From a virus, in the IMG/VR virus record IMGVR_UViG_3300047320_000339, positions 1-41,107 of that record: a stretch of DNA of 41,107 bases. One strand, written 5' to 3'. Below are positions 21,296 to 29,272 of this stretch, one piece after another. The notes under the pieces are model-generated. The model made no database searches. It saw only the letters and a list, made by a program, of their open reading frames with translations, and was not told where the DNA came from. The position numbers were made by a program, and so were the translations under genes. How positions within the stretch are numbered: the stretch's first letter is position 1; each line of letters starts with the position of its first letter.

Positions 21296-22599
21296 TGAAG
21301 GAAAAAAAACAGCCGGGTCGCATTAAGAGCGCGATTGTTAACTGGCTCGGTGAGTCAATCGGACTGAACGATGCTGCGTTCTGGCAGGAATGGTACGGCA
21401 CAAGCAGCAGCGGAAAGGTAGTGACAGCAGAGAAAGCGCTGGCGCTGGCCTCTGTCTGGGCCTGTGTACGCCTGCTGAGTGAGTCAGTTTCAACTCTGCC
21501 GATGAAAGTATATGAAAGAGCAGCTGACGGCTCCCGCAAGCTGGCGCTTAATCATCCGGCCTATCAGTTACTGTGCCGCCGTCCGAACAGCGAAATGACG
21601 CCTTCGCGCTTCATGCTGATGGTGGTTGCCAGCATCTGCCTGCGTGGTAATGCCTACGTTGAGAAAAAGATGATCGGCCTGAAGCTGGTCTCTCTGGTTC
21701 CGCTACTTCCTCAGTGTATGAAGGTTGAGCGGCTCGACAGCGGCGAACTGCAGTACACCTACACAGAGAAGGGCGTGAAGCGCATCATCCCGGTTAAAAA
21801 TATGATGCACATTCGGGGCTTTGGTCTGGATGGCGTCTGCGGGATGATGCCGATGCGCACAGGGCGCGACGTGTTTGGCGCAGCGATGGCGGTCGAAGAA
21901 TCAGCCGCAAAAATTTTTGAAAACGGTATTCAGACGTCAGGCTTCTTTCTGTCAAAGAACCTACTGACCAAAGAGCAGCGCCAAAAAAATCGCGAAAACC
22001 TTAACCGGTTCGTCGGTTCGAAAAACGCGGGCAAGGTGATGGTTCTTGAGGGCGACATGTCCTACCAGGGCATCACCCTTAACCCTGAAGATGCTCAGAT
22101 GCTGGAGTCACGATCATTCAGTATTGAGGAAATCTGCCGCTGGTTCCGCGTGCCGCCGTTTATGGTCGGTCACGTTGATAAGCAGAGTAGCTGGGCGTCG
22201 AGCGTTGAAGGCATGAACCTGCTGTTCCTGACAAATACGCTTCGGCCGATGCTTGTGAACATTGAGCAGGAGATATCACGCTGCCTGCTGAACGGTGATG
22301 AAGACCTGTTTGCTGAGTTCTCCGTTGAAGGCTTGCTTCGTGCCGACAGCGCCGGACGCTCCGCTTATTACACCACCGCGCTGCAGAACGGCTGGATGTC
22401 CCGTAATGACGTGCGCCGTCTGGAAAATCTGCCGCCGATTGAAGGTGGTGATATCTACACCGTGCAGCTGAATCTGACACCGCTTGAAGACTTACGCAAA
22501 AACAGCACCGCCGCAAGGGCCACGCTGTTGCGTGAAGTTCACAACGCCGTTTTCCCGGACATTCCTTTCGAACAATCACCGCTTAAACAGGCGGCTTAG
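21295..22599 (+). CDS. Portal protein, HK97 type
   Basis: 434 residues with family blocks VWACVRLLSESVSTLPMKVY (about 54-73), LCRRPNSEMTPSRF, RGNAYVEK, SIEEICRWFRVPPFMVG (about 275-291) and GWMSRNDVRRLENLPP near the C-terminus. It forms the dodecameric ring through which DNA enters and to which connectors bind. It follows terL directly and precedes the protease and capsid, the HK97 order. Confidence 0.95.
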   Translation: MKEKKQPGRIKSAIVNWLGESIGLNDAAFWQEWYGTSSSGKVVTAEKALALASVWACVRLLSESVSTLPMKVYERAADGSRKLALNHPAYQLLCRRPNSEMTPSRFMLMVVASICLRGNAYVEKKMIGLKLVSLVPLLPQCMKVERLDSGELQYTYTEKGVKRIIPVKNMMHIRGFGLDGVCGMMPMRTGRDVFGAAMAVEESAAKIFENGIQTSGFFLSKNLLTKEQRQKNRENLNRFVGSKNAGKVMVLEGDMSYQGITLNPEDAQMLESRSFSIEEICRWFRVPPFMVGHVDKQSSWASSVEGMNLLFLTNTLRPMLVNIEQEISRCLLNGDEDLFAEFSVEGLLRADSAGRSAYYTTALQNGWMSRNDVRRLENLPPIEGGDIYTVQLNLTPLEDLRKNSTAARATLLREVHNAVFPDIPFEQSPLKQAA

Positions 22600-22610
22600 G
22601 AGCACCCCCA

Positions 22611-23459
22611 ATGACAGTAAAAAGTCTTCCGGCAGCGCCGGAGGGGCGGCCTTTTGCGCGCGAAAATCGCGATCTGCCGTCTTCTGCAATGGAGCGCTGG
22701 AACGGCGGCATCAAGGCCGCAAAGAGTGATGACAACAGCATTTCGGTATTCGACGTCATTGGCGCTGACTGGTACGGCGACGGCGTTACCGCCAGTCGCA
22801 TTGCTGCCGCGCTCCGATCAATCGGCGGTTCTGACGTAACCGTAAATATTAACTCGCCAGGCGGCGACATGTTTGAAGGCCTGGCGATTTATAACCTGCT
22901 GCGTGAGTACGAAGGGAAAGTCACCGTCAAGGTGCTGGGCCTCGCTGCTTCTGCAGCGTCGATTATCGCGATGGCCGGTGATGAGGTGCAGATCGGTCGC
23001 GGTGCTTTCCTGATGATCCATAACTGCTGGGTGTATGCGATGGGCAACCGTCACGACCTGCAGCAGATTGCGGCGGACATGGTGCCTTTTGATAAGGCGA
23101 TGAACGATATCTATAGCGCTCGGACCGGTCTGGATGCCGCCACCATCGACGCGATGATGGATGCGGAAACCTATATCGGCGGCAGCGATGCGGTTGAAAA
23201 AGGTTTTGCAGATCGCCTGCTGGCGGCAGATGAGATTGCTGACGGCGACGATAGTCCTGCAGCTGCGCTGCGCAAGCTGGACGCGATGCTGGCAAAAACC
23301 GATGCACCGCGCTCCGAGCGTCGAAAACTTCTTAAAGCATTAACCGGCGGCAAGCCTGGCGCTGCTGCCACCCCTGAAGGTATGCCGGGCGCTACCGACG
23401 AAATCAACCCCGAAAATATTGCACAACTTAAAAACGCGCTGGCCGCGTTCGGCAAATAA
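22611..23459 (+). CDS. ClpP-like head maturation protease
   Basis: 282 residues. A ClpP-type core is seen with INSPGGDMFEG (80-90), nucleophile Ser114 in GLAASAAS and His137 in LMIHNCW; an Asp later in the domain should complete the triad. The C-terminal 60 residues are a charged, Ala/Gly-rich extension. It should cleave the delta domain of the capsid protein encoded next, and usually itself. Confidence 0.93.
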   Translation: MTVKSLPAAPEGRPFARENRDLPSSAMERWNGGIKAAKSDDNSISVFDVIGADWYGDGVTASRIAAALRSIGGSDVTVNINSPGGDMFEGLAIYNLLREYEGKVTVKVLGLAASAASIIAMAGDEVQIGRGAFLMIHNCWVYAMGNRHDLQQIAADMVPFDKAMNDIYSARTGLDAATIDAMMDAETYIGGSDAVEKGFADRLLAADEIADGDDSPAAALRKLDAMLAKTDAPRSERRKLLKALTGGKPGAAATPEGMPGATDEINPENIAQLKNALAAFGK

Positions 23460-23468
23460 GGATCAACA

Positions 23469-24683
23469 ATGTCTGAAGTAAATGAAGTACTGAAGCAGGT
23501 TACTGCCAGCATCAACGAAGCCAGCGGCAAGTTTAATGCGAAAGCTGAGGAAGCGCTGACTGAGGCGAAAAAATCTGGTTCGCTGTCAACTGAGACCAAA
23601 GCGGCAGTGGATAAAATGGCGAGTGAGCTTAACGCCATGCGTGAAGCAGAAAAAACGCTGAAGGCCGCGCTTGGTGATCTGGAACAACACGTTGCGCAGA
23701 TGCCGCTGGCAAATGCTAAAGGCGTTATCGAAACCGTAGGTAGCCAGGTTATTTCTTCCGAAGCGCTGAAAGCTTTTTCGGCGAGTATCGAAGGTAACAA
23801 GCGCCTTAGTATTCCGGTTAAGGCCGCGCTGCTGTCCGTTAACGTGCCGGGTCAGGTCGTAGCGCCAGACCGCCTGCCGGGCATCGATCAGCAGCCGAAA
23901 CAGCGCCTGTTTATCCGCGACCTTATTGCACCGGGGCGCACTGAGTCCAATACCATCTACTGGGTTCAGCAGACCGGCTTTACCAATAATGCAGCGACGG
24001 TCGCTGAGAACACCACCAAACCGTATAGCGGTATCACTTTTGCGGAAAAAATCACGCCAGTCCGTACCATCGCGCACCTGTTCAAAGCCGCAAAGCAGAT
24101 TCTGGATGATATGCCACAGCTGCAGTCGACGATTGATGCTGAGCTACGCTACGGCCTTAAGTACGTTGAAGAGCAGGAGATTTTGTTCGGTGACGGCACC
24201 GGCACGCACCTGAATGGCATCGTGCCGCAGGCATCTGCATATGCTCCCGCTTTCAGTGTGGCGAATCAGACCGGTATCGACGACCTGCGACTGGCTATGC
24301 TGCAGGCGCAGCTGGCACGCTTCCCGGCGTCCGGCCATGTACTGCACTTCATGGACTGGGCGAAGATCGAGCTGACTAAGGATTCTCTGGGGCGTTACAT
24401 TCTGGCGAACCCGGCTGGGCTGGCCGGTCCTACGCTATGGGGGCTGCCGGTAGTCGCGACCGAAGCGGCTGCTTTCCAGGGTAAATTCATGACCGGCGCA
24501 TTCAATGCCGGTGCGCAGATTTTCGATCGCGAAGATGCCAACGTGGTTATCTCCACTGAAAACGCCGACGACTTTGAGAAAAACATGATCTCAATCCGTT
24601 GTGAAGAGCGTCTGGCGCTGGCCGTTAAGCGTCCTGAAGCGTTCGTTTACGGTTCCTTCACCGCACCTGCTGCAGCTGCATAA
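23469..24683 (+). CDS. Major capsid protein, HK97 fold
   Basis: 404 residues. The first 100 or so form a helical delta domain (VLKQVTASINEASGKFNAKA, then LNAMREAEKTLKAALGDLEQ) that acts as a fused scaffold and is removed by the protease. The mature part (from about 110) has typical HK97-family blocks such as RLFIRDLIAPGRTESNTIYW, RTIAHLFKAAKQILDDMP and FGDGTGTHLNGI. It builds the icosahedral head. Whether HK97-like lysine-asparagine cross-linking occurs cannot be judged from sequence alone. Confidence 0.96.
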   Translation: MSEVNEVLKQVTASINEASGKFNAKAEEALTEAKKSGSLSTETKAAVDKMASELNAMREAEKTLKAALGDLEQHVAQMPLANAKGVIETVGSQVISSEALKAFSASIEGNKRLSIPVKAALLSVNVPGQVVAPDRLPGIDQQPKQRLFIRDLIAPGRTESNTIYWVQQTGFTNNAATVAENTTKPYSGITFAEKITPVRTIAHLFKAAKQILDDMPQLQSTIDAELRYGLKYVEEQEILFGDGTGTHLNGIVPQASAYAPAFSVANQTGIDDLRLAMLQAQLARFPASGHVLHFMDWAKIELTKDSLGRYILANPAGLAGPTLWGLPVVATEAAAFQGKFMTGAFNAGAQIFDREDANVVISTENADDFEKNMISIRCEERLALAVKRPEAFVYGSFTAPAAAA

Positions 24684-24724
24684 CAGCAACGGCGGCCTCT
24701 GGGCTGCCTTTCCGGGAGTTACAT

Positions 24725-25018
24725 ATGAAACTGCTTTTGATTAAACCGAATTACTTCGGCGGCACGGTTGTGTCCGAAGGCAACACCATTGAGACCACCG
24801 AACAGCACGGTCGCGAGCTGATTAAGCTGGGCTATGCCAGTGAGGTGGATGACAACGCAGCAGAGAAAGTGGCAGCTGAGGCGAAGGAAAAAGCCGAAGC
24901 GCTTACGAAGGCTGAAGAAGAGGCCAAAGCAAAGGCCGCTGCTGAAGCGCAGGAAAAAGCGGATGCTGAAGCCAGCGCGAAAGCTGCAGCTGAGGCGAAG
25001 GAAAAAGCCAAAAAATAA
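24725..25018 (+). CDS. Small head-region protein with Ala/Lys/Glu tail
   Basis: 97 residues. The first 45 (KLLLIKPNYFGGTVVSEGNT, then GRELIKLGYASEVDD) form a compact beta domain seen in small proteins beside phage capsid genes. The remainder is an A/E/K-rich helix of AEAKEKA-type repeats, probably a long single helix or coiled coil. An exact 24-base direct repeat underlies it (24872-24895 and 24986-25009). Probable role in head assembly or decoration, inferred from location. Confidence 0.75.
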   Translation: MKLLLIKPNYFGGTVVSEGNTIETTEQHGRELIKLGYASEVDDNAAEKVAAEAKEKAEALTKAEEEAKAKAAAEAQEKADAEASAKAAAEAKEKAKK

Positions 25019-25027
25019 GGCGTTGTC

Positions 25028-25357
25028 ATGCTGCTGACACTTGAAGAAATTAAACAGCAGTGCCGACTGGAGAGCGATTTCACGGAAGAAGATAGGCTGC
25101 TTGAGCTTTTTGCGCTGGCCGCTGAGGCAAAGGCTGTGACCTACCTCAACCGCAATCTTTATAAAACGGTGGCAGATATTGCACCGCTTGATACGGACGG
25201 CATGGTCATTACCGAAGATATCCGGCTTGCCCTGCTGATGCTGGTCAGTCACTGGTATGAGCATCGCAGTTCAGTGTCAGAGCTGGAAATGACGGAGACG
25301 CCGCAGGCGTTTGAGTTCCTGCTCTATTCGCGGCGTCTGCCGGTGTCGGGGTATTAG
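25028..25357 (+). CDS. Head-tail connector, HK97 gp6-like
   Basis: 109 residues, all helical: TLEEIKQQCRLESDFTEEDR, LLELFALAAEAKAVTYLNRN and RLALLMLVSHWYEHRSSVSE are the standard blocks of gp6-like connectors. It should form the ring docking onto the portal. GGCGTTGTC precedes the ATG, with no strong ribosome site, so coupling to the upstream gene is likely. Confidence 0.9.
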   Translation: MLLTLEEIKQQCRLESDFTEEDRLLELFALAAEAKAVTYLNRNLYKTVADIAPLDTDGMVITEDIRLALLMLVSHWYEHRSSVSELEMTETPQAFEFLLYSRRLPVSGY

Positions 25358-25358
25358 C

Positions 25359-25748
25359 ATGCAGCGACGCTCATCAAATACCAGTGCCGTTTACACGCTG
25401 CCCGATCCCGGTGAGCTGAATAAGCGTATTCACCTGCGCCAGCGCATCGACCAGGCAGCAGCTGATTACGGTACAGAGTCGGTCTATCAGAATGAAAAGG
25501 GCGTGTGGGCGAAGGTCCGGCAGGTGGGTGCTACCACCTATCACGAATCCGTTCAGGCTGATGACACCATAACCCACTACATGACTATCCGTTACCGCCG
25601 GGGCATCACTTCCGATTTTGAGGTGGTTTACAGCGGCTACGTGTATCGAGTTAAGCGCTTGCGCGACCTCAACTCTGCCGGTCGCTATCTGCTGCTGGAG
25701 TGCGAGGAGCTGGGCGATGTGGAGCGTGAAGGAGAGATTTATGGCTAA
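25359..25748 (+). CDS. Head closure / head-tail adaptor
   Basis: 129 residues of the SPP1 gp16-like adaptor family: LPDPGELNKRIHLRQRIDQA, then GVWAKVRQVGATTYHESVQA, THYMTIRYRRGI and YRVKRLRDLNSAGRYLLLEC. It caps the connector and stops DNA leakage. The ATG at 25359 comes one base after the upstream stop; longer frames overlap the connector gene and are not needed. Confidence 0.88.
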   Translation: MQRRSSNTSAVYTLPDPGELNKRIHLRQRIDQAAADYGTESVYQNEKGVWAKVRQVGATTYHESVQADDTITHYMTIRYRRGITSDFEVVYSGYVYRVKRLRDLNSAGRYLLLECEELGDVEREGEIYG

Positions 25749-26247
25749 GCCGCTTCTGCACGTTGATTTTCAGCAGCCAAAAGACCTCGTTTTCAACCGG
25801 GCCAAAATGCGCCGCGCCTTTATTCAGATTGGTCAGGTGCATATGCGTGATGCCCGGCGCTTGGTCATGCGTCGTGGCCGTTCTGCTCCGGGCGAGTATC
25901 CGGGATTCAGAACCGGCAGGCTGGCGCGGTCCATCGGCTATTACGTTCCCCGCGCATCAAAAAGCCGTCCGGGCCTGATGGTGCGCATAGCGCCAAACCA
26001 GAAGCGGGGCGAGGGCAACCGCCTCATTGAGGGTGACTTTTACCCCGCGTTTCTGTTCTACGGCATCAAGCGTGGGTCTAAGCGCAAAAAGAGTCACCAC
26101 AAGGGCAAGTCCGGTGGCAATGGCTGGCTTGTTGCGCCACGCAAAAACTACATGACCGAAGTGCTGGAGGCGCGCAAAACGTGGACACGTTATGTGCTGA
26201 CCCGTGCGCTACGCACCTCCCTTCGTCCTGAAAGGAAAAAGAAATGA
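25741..26247 (+). CDS. HK97 gp10-like neck protein
   Basis: 168 residues, strongly basic. FIQIGQVHMRDARRLVMRRG, then APGEYPGFRTGRLARSIGYY and a Lys/His-rich loop (KRGSKRKKSHHKGKSGGNGW) match HK97 gp10-like morphogenesis proteins that join neck and tail. GGAGAG at the end of the preceding gene is the ribosome site; the two genes overlap by eight bases. Confidence 0.82.
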   Translation: MAKPLLHVDFQQPKDLVFNRAKMRRAFIQIGQVHMRDARRLVMRRGRSAPGEYPGFRTGRLARSIGYYVPRASKSRPGLMVRIAPNQKRGEGNRLIEGDFYPAFLFYGIKRGSKRKKSHHKGKSGGNGWLVAPRKNYMTEVLEARKTWTRYVLTRALRTSLRPERKKK

Positions 26248-26804
26248 AGCTATCACTGGTGATCGCCGCTCTCCGGGCACGATGTCCGATGTTCGTGGGT
26301 AACGTAGCCGGGGCGGCTGAATTCAAGTCTATCCCCGAAACCGGAAAGATGCGTCTGCCGGCGGCGTATGTCGTGCCGACAGAAGACGTCACTGCAGAGC
26401 AGAAGTCTCTCACTGACTACTGGCAGAATGTGACCGAAGGATTTGCGGTAGTCGTGGTGCTGGACAATACGCGCGACGAGCGCGGTCAGGCAGCCGGTTA
26501 TGACGCCGTGCATGATGTCCGGCAACAAATCTGGAAGGCGCTGCTGGGCTGGGAACCTGATTCAGATGCAGGCCCGGTGGCGTATTCCGGCGGACAGCTT
26601 CTGGATATGGACCGGGGCCGACTCTACTACCAGTTTGAATTCATGCTGACGCGGGAAATCACTGAAGAGGACACGCGCCAGCAGGATGACCTTGACGCCC
26701 TGGATGAATTGAAAACGGTCGAAATCGACGTTGACTATATCGATCCGGGTAACGGGCCTGACGGCATCATTGAGCACCACACCAAAATCAACCTCAGCGA
26801 GTAA
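26244..26804 (+). CDS. Tail terminator (Gp37-like)
   Basis: 186 residues. LSLVIAALRARCPMFVGNVA, LPAAYVVPTEDVTAEQKSLT, then GFAVVVVLDNTRDERGQAAG and VRQQIWKALLGWEPD match Mu-type tail terminator proteins that cap the finished tube and sheath. It begins as an ATGA overlap with the neck gene, the seam where the HK97-type head module meets the Mu-type tail module. Confidence 0.85.
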   Translation: MKLSLVIAALRARCPMFVGNVAGAAEFKSIPETGKMRLPAAYVVPTEDVTAEQKSLTDYWQNVTEGFAVVVVLDNTRDERGQAAGYDAVHDVRQQIWKALLGWEPDSDAGPVAYSGGQLLDMDRGRLYYQFEFMLTREITEEDTRQQDDLDALDELKTVEIDVDYIDPGNGPDGIIEHHTKINLSE

Positions 26805-26807
26805 ATC

Positions 26808-26996
26808 ATGCAACTCAGACCCAAACGCGGGCGGTCAGTCCCTGACCCTGTCCGGGGCGATCTGCTGCCTTCAGAAGGCCGGAACGTCGAAGAGAGCAGC
26901 TACTGGCACCGCCGCATTGCGGATGGTGATGTCGAAGAAGTCAGTGCGGAAGAAGAAAAGCCCGCAGCTGACGCCAAGAAAAAGGGCGGTGAATAA
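26808..26996 (+). CDS. DUF2635 small tail protein
   Basis: 62 residues: MQLRPKRGRSVPDPVRGDLL, then LPSEGRNVEESSYWHRRIAD, followed by an acidic and Lys-rich end. DUF2635 proteins lie directly before the sheath gene in Mu-like phages; function unknown. Its stop overlaps the sheath ATG by one base. Confidence 0.85.
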   Translation: MQLRPKRGRSVPDPVRGDLLPSEGRNVEESSYWHRRIADGDVEEVSAEEEKPAADAKKKGGE

Positions 26997-28504
26997 TGTC
27001 AGTCTCGTTCCCCAATATTCCGTCAGACCTCCGTGTGCCATTGTTCTGGGCGGAGATGGACAACAGCGAAGCGAACACCACGCAAGATAGCGGCCCATCG
27101 CTGCTGATTGGCTTTGCCTCTGCCGACAGCTCCATCGTTAAAAATAAGCTCACCATCATGCCGTCAGCGGCACTGGCGGGTAAGGTTGCAGGTCGAGGCA
27201 GCCAGTTAGCCCGTATGGTGGCGCGCTATCGTGCCGTCGATCCATTTGGTGAGCTGTGGGTTATCGCGGTAACTGAGCCTGATGGCGAGACCGCCAAAGG
27301 GACTGTGACGCTAACCGGCAACGCACAGGCGTCAGGTTCGCTGAGCCTTTATATTGGCGCGGTACGCGTTCAGGCCGATGTGGTAACCGGCGATTCCCCT
27401 GCAGCAGTGGCCGCCACACTTGCAGCCGCAATTAACGCTAACGCAGACCTGCCCGTGACAGCAGCAGCAGCAGCAGCAGCAGCAGCTGGTGTGGTGACGC
27501 TCACTGCCCGCCACAAGGGGCTTACCGGCAACAGCATTCCTCTGGCGCTGAACTACTACGGCACCGTAGGGAGCGAAACCACGCCTGACGGGGTTAACGC
27601 TGTTATTGCTGCGATGGCAGGCGGTACGGGTTCACCGTCACTGACTGCAACCGTGGCCGCGATGGGCGATGAGCCGTTTGACTTCATCGGCACGCCGTTC
27701 AGTGATTCCGCCTCGCTGGCGACGCTGGCGCTGGAAATGAACGATTCTTCCGGGCGCTGGGGCTATGCACGACAGCTTTACGGTCACGTCTACACGGCAA
27801 AAATCGGCACGCTCTCCGACCTGGTGACCTTCGGTGACACTATGAACAACCAGCATATTACCGTTGCCGGTTATGAGCTTGCTGTTCAGACAGCAGCAGA
27901 TGAGCTGGTCGCGCTGCGTACCGCCCGTAACGCGGTATTTATCCGCAATGACCCGGCCCGACCGACTCAGACCGGTGAGCTGAACGGCGCATTACCGGCA
28001 CCGGCAGGCAGCCGTTTTACCCTGACTGAGCAGCAGTCGCTGCTGAAGCACGGTATTGCCACGGCCTACGCTGAGAGCGGCGTGCTACGCATTCAGCGCG
28101 ATATTACCACCTATCAGAAAAACGCCTATGGCGTGGCGGACAACAGCTACCTGGACAGTGAAACGCTGCATACCAGCGCTTACGTTATCCGTCAGTTGAA
28201 AAGCATCATTACCAGTAAGTACCCGCGCCACAAGCTGGCGAATGACGGTACGCGCTTCGGTCCGGGTCAGGCCATTGTGACGCCTGCAGTGCTGAAGGGT
28301 GAGATGTGCGCCAGCTACCGCACGATGGAGCGGGCGGGGATCGTGGAGAACTTCGATCTCTTCAAGCAGCATCTTGTGGTAGAGCGCAACGTCAGTGACC
28401 CAACCCGTGTGGACGTCCTGTTCCCACCGGATTACGTCAACCAGTTGCGCGTGTTTGCGCTGCTTAATCAGTTCCGTCTGCAATACAGCGAGGAGACCGC
28501 GTAA
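26996..28504 (+). CDS. Contractile tail sheath protein, Mu gpL type
   Basis: 502 residues. Family blocks include LLIGFASADSSIVKNKLTIM, LFVV-type beta segments around residue 80 and the C-terminal VERNVSDPTRVDVLFPPDYV, LRVFALLNQFRLQY. An Ala-rich linker near residues 154-163 is encoded by a (CAG)9 run (27459-27485). The sheath shows that the particle is a myovirus, although the head genes are HK97-like. It starts at the stop of the DUF2635 gene and ends where the tube gene starts. Confidence 0.95.
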   Translation: MSVSFPNIPSDLRVPLFWAEMDNSEANTTQDSGPSLLIGFASADSSIVKNKLTIMPSAALAGKVAGRGSQLARMVARYRAVDPFGELWVIAVTEPDGETAKGTVTLTGNAQASGSLSLYIGAVRVQADVVTGDSPAAVAATLAAAINANADLPVTAAAAAAAAAGVVTLTARHKGLTGNSIPLALNYYGTVGSETTPDGVNAVIAAMAGGTGSPSLTATVAAMGDEPFDFIGTPFSDSASLATLALEMNDSSGRWGYARQLYGHVYTAKIGTLSDLVTFGDTMNNQHITVAGYELAVQTAADELVALRTARNAVFIRNDPARPTQTGELNGALPAPAGSRFTLTEQQSLLKHGIATAYAESGVLRIQRDITTYQKNAYGVADNSYLDSETLHTSAYVIRQLKSIITSKYPRHKLANDGTRFGPGQAIVTPAVLKGEMCASYRTMERAGIVENFDLFKQHLVVERNVSDPTRVDVLFPPDYVNQLRVFALLNQFRLQYSEETA

Positions 28505-28860
28505 TGGCAAAAATTGCGGGTACAGCATACGTCAAGGTGGACGGCCAGCAGCTGTCGCTGACCGGCGGCATTGAGGTGCCGATGAACACCAAAGTGCGTG
28601 ATGACGTGATCGGCCTGGCCGGTGACGTGGATTACAAAGAAACGCACCGTGCGCCTTACGTCAAAGGCACCTTCAAGGTTCCGAAGGCGTTTCCGGTCAC
28701 CAAGCTGATGGATTCAGACCAGATGACCATCACTGCCGAACTGGCTAACGGCATGGTTTACGTGCTGTCCGAAGCGTTCCAGTTCGGTGAAGCTAACCAC
28801 AATGCGGAAGAGGGTACGGTAGACCTCGAATTCCACGGCTCAGAAGGATTTTATCAGTGA
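28504..28860 (+). CDS. Tail tube protein, Mu gpM type
   Basis: 118 residues: YVKVDGQQLSLTGGIEVPMN, then IGLAGDVDYKETHRAPYVKG and a C-terminal LEFHGSEGFYQ are typical of Mu-like tube proteins. It polymerises into the inner tube around the tape measure. It overlaps the sheath by one base and the chaperone by four. Confidence 0.93.
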   Translation: MAKIAGTAYVKVDGQQLSLTGGIEVPMNTKVRDDVIGLAGDVDYKETHRAPYVKGTFKVPKAFPVTKLMDSDQMTITAELANGMVYVLSEAFQFGEANHNAEEGTVDLEFHGSEGFYQ

Positions 28861-29180
28861 GTGAACTGAAACTTTCAAAACCTATTACGGCACATGACGA
28901 AACCCTTCATGTGCTGGAGCTGCGTGAGCCATCTTTCGATGAGATTGAGCAGATCGGCTTTCCGTTCACCATTGGCAGTGAAGGAAATATCAAAATCGAT
29001 AGTTCGGTATCGCTGCGCTATATCCCGGTGCTGGCCGGGGTTCCGCGTTCATCTGCCAGCCAGATGGCGAAGATTGATATTTTCAAAGCCTCAATGACGA
29101 TTCTGGGTTTTTTTACCGGCTCGGAAGCGGGAGAAATCTCCGGCAGCGATGTTACAACGTCGCTCACTTCTGGCGAATAA
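28857..29180 (+). CDS. Tail assembly chaperone, short form
   Basis: 107 residues. LSKPITAHDETLHVLELREP, then SFDEIEQIGFPF match tail assembly chaperones of Mu-like phages (Mu gp41 role). It coats or prepares the tape measure during tail assembly and is not part of the virion. The gene contains a -1 slippery site near its end, so this is the unshifted product. Confidence 0.88.
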   Translation: MSELKLSKPITAHDETLHVLELREPSFDEIEQIGFPFTIGSEGNIKIDSSVSLRYIPVLAGVPRSSASQMAKIDIFKASMTILGFFTGSEAGEISGSDVTTSLTSGE

Positions 29181-29272
29181 ACCCTCTTGAACTGAAGCGG
29201 TCAGCTCTTTCCGATTTTCTGGAGCTTGAGGAAGAAGCAGTACGCATAAGCGAGGAAATAAAGAATGGCTGA
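28857..29272 (+). CDS. Tail assembly chaperone, -1 frameshift product
   Basis: At 29105-29114 the sequence G GGT TTT TTT (zero-frame codons shown) offers two overlapping -1 slippery heptamers, GGGTTTT and TTTTTTT. Slipping here opens a frame without stops until TGA at 29270-29272, giving about 138 residues. The added tail reads FWRINPLELKRSALSDFLEL then EEEAVRISEEIKNG, which is protein-like and ends just at the tape-measure start. Known tail chaperones of lambda and Mu use the same strategy. The shift itself is inferred. Confidence 0.8.

Noticed and set aside
22160-22579. Minus-strand frame of 139 codons inside the portal gene
   Set aside because: Shadow of the portal protein; Arg/Ser/Cys-rich composition and no start signals.
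27459-27485. Phase-variable switch in the sheath gene
   Set aside because: The repeat unit is three bases, so changes in number do not alter the frame.
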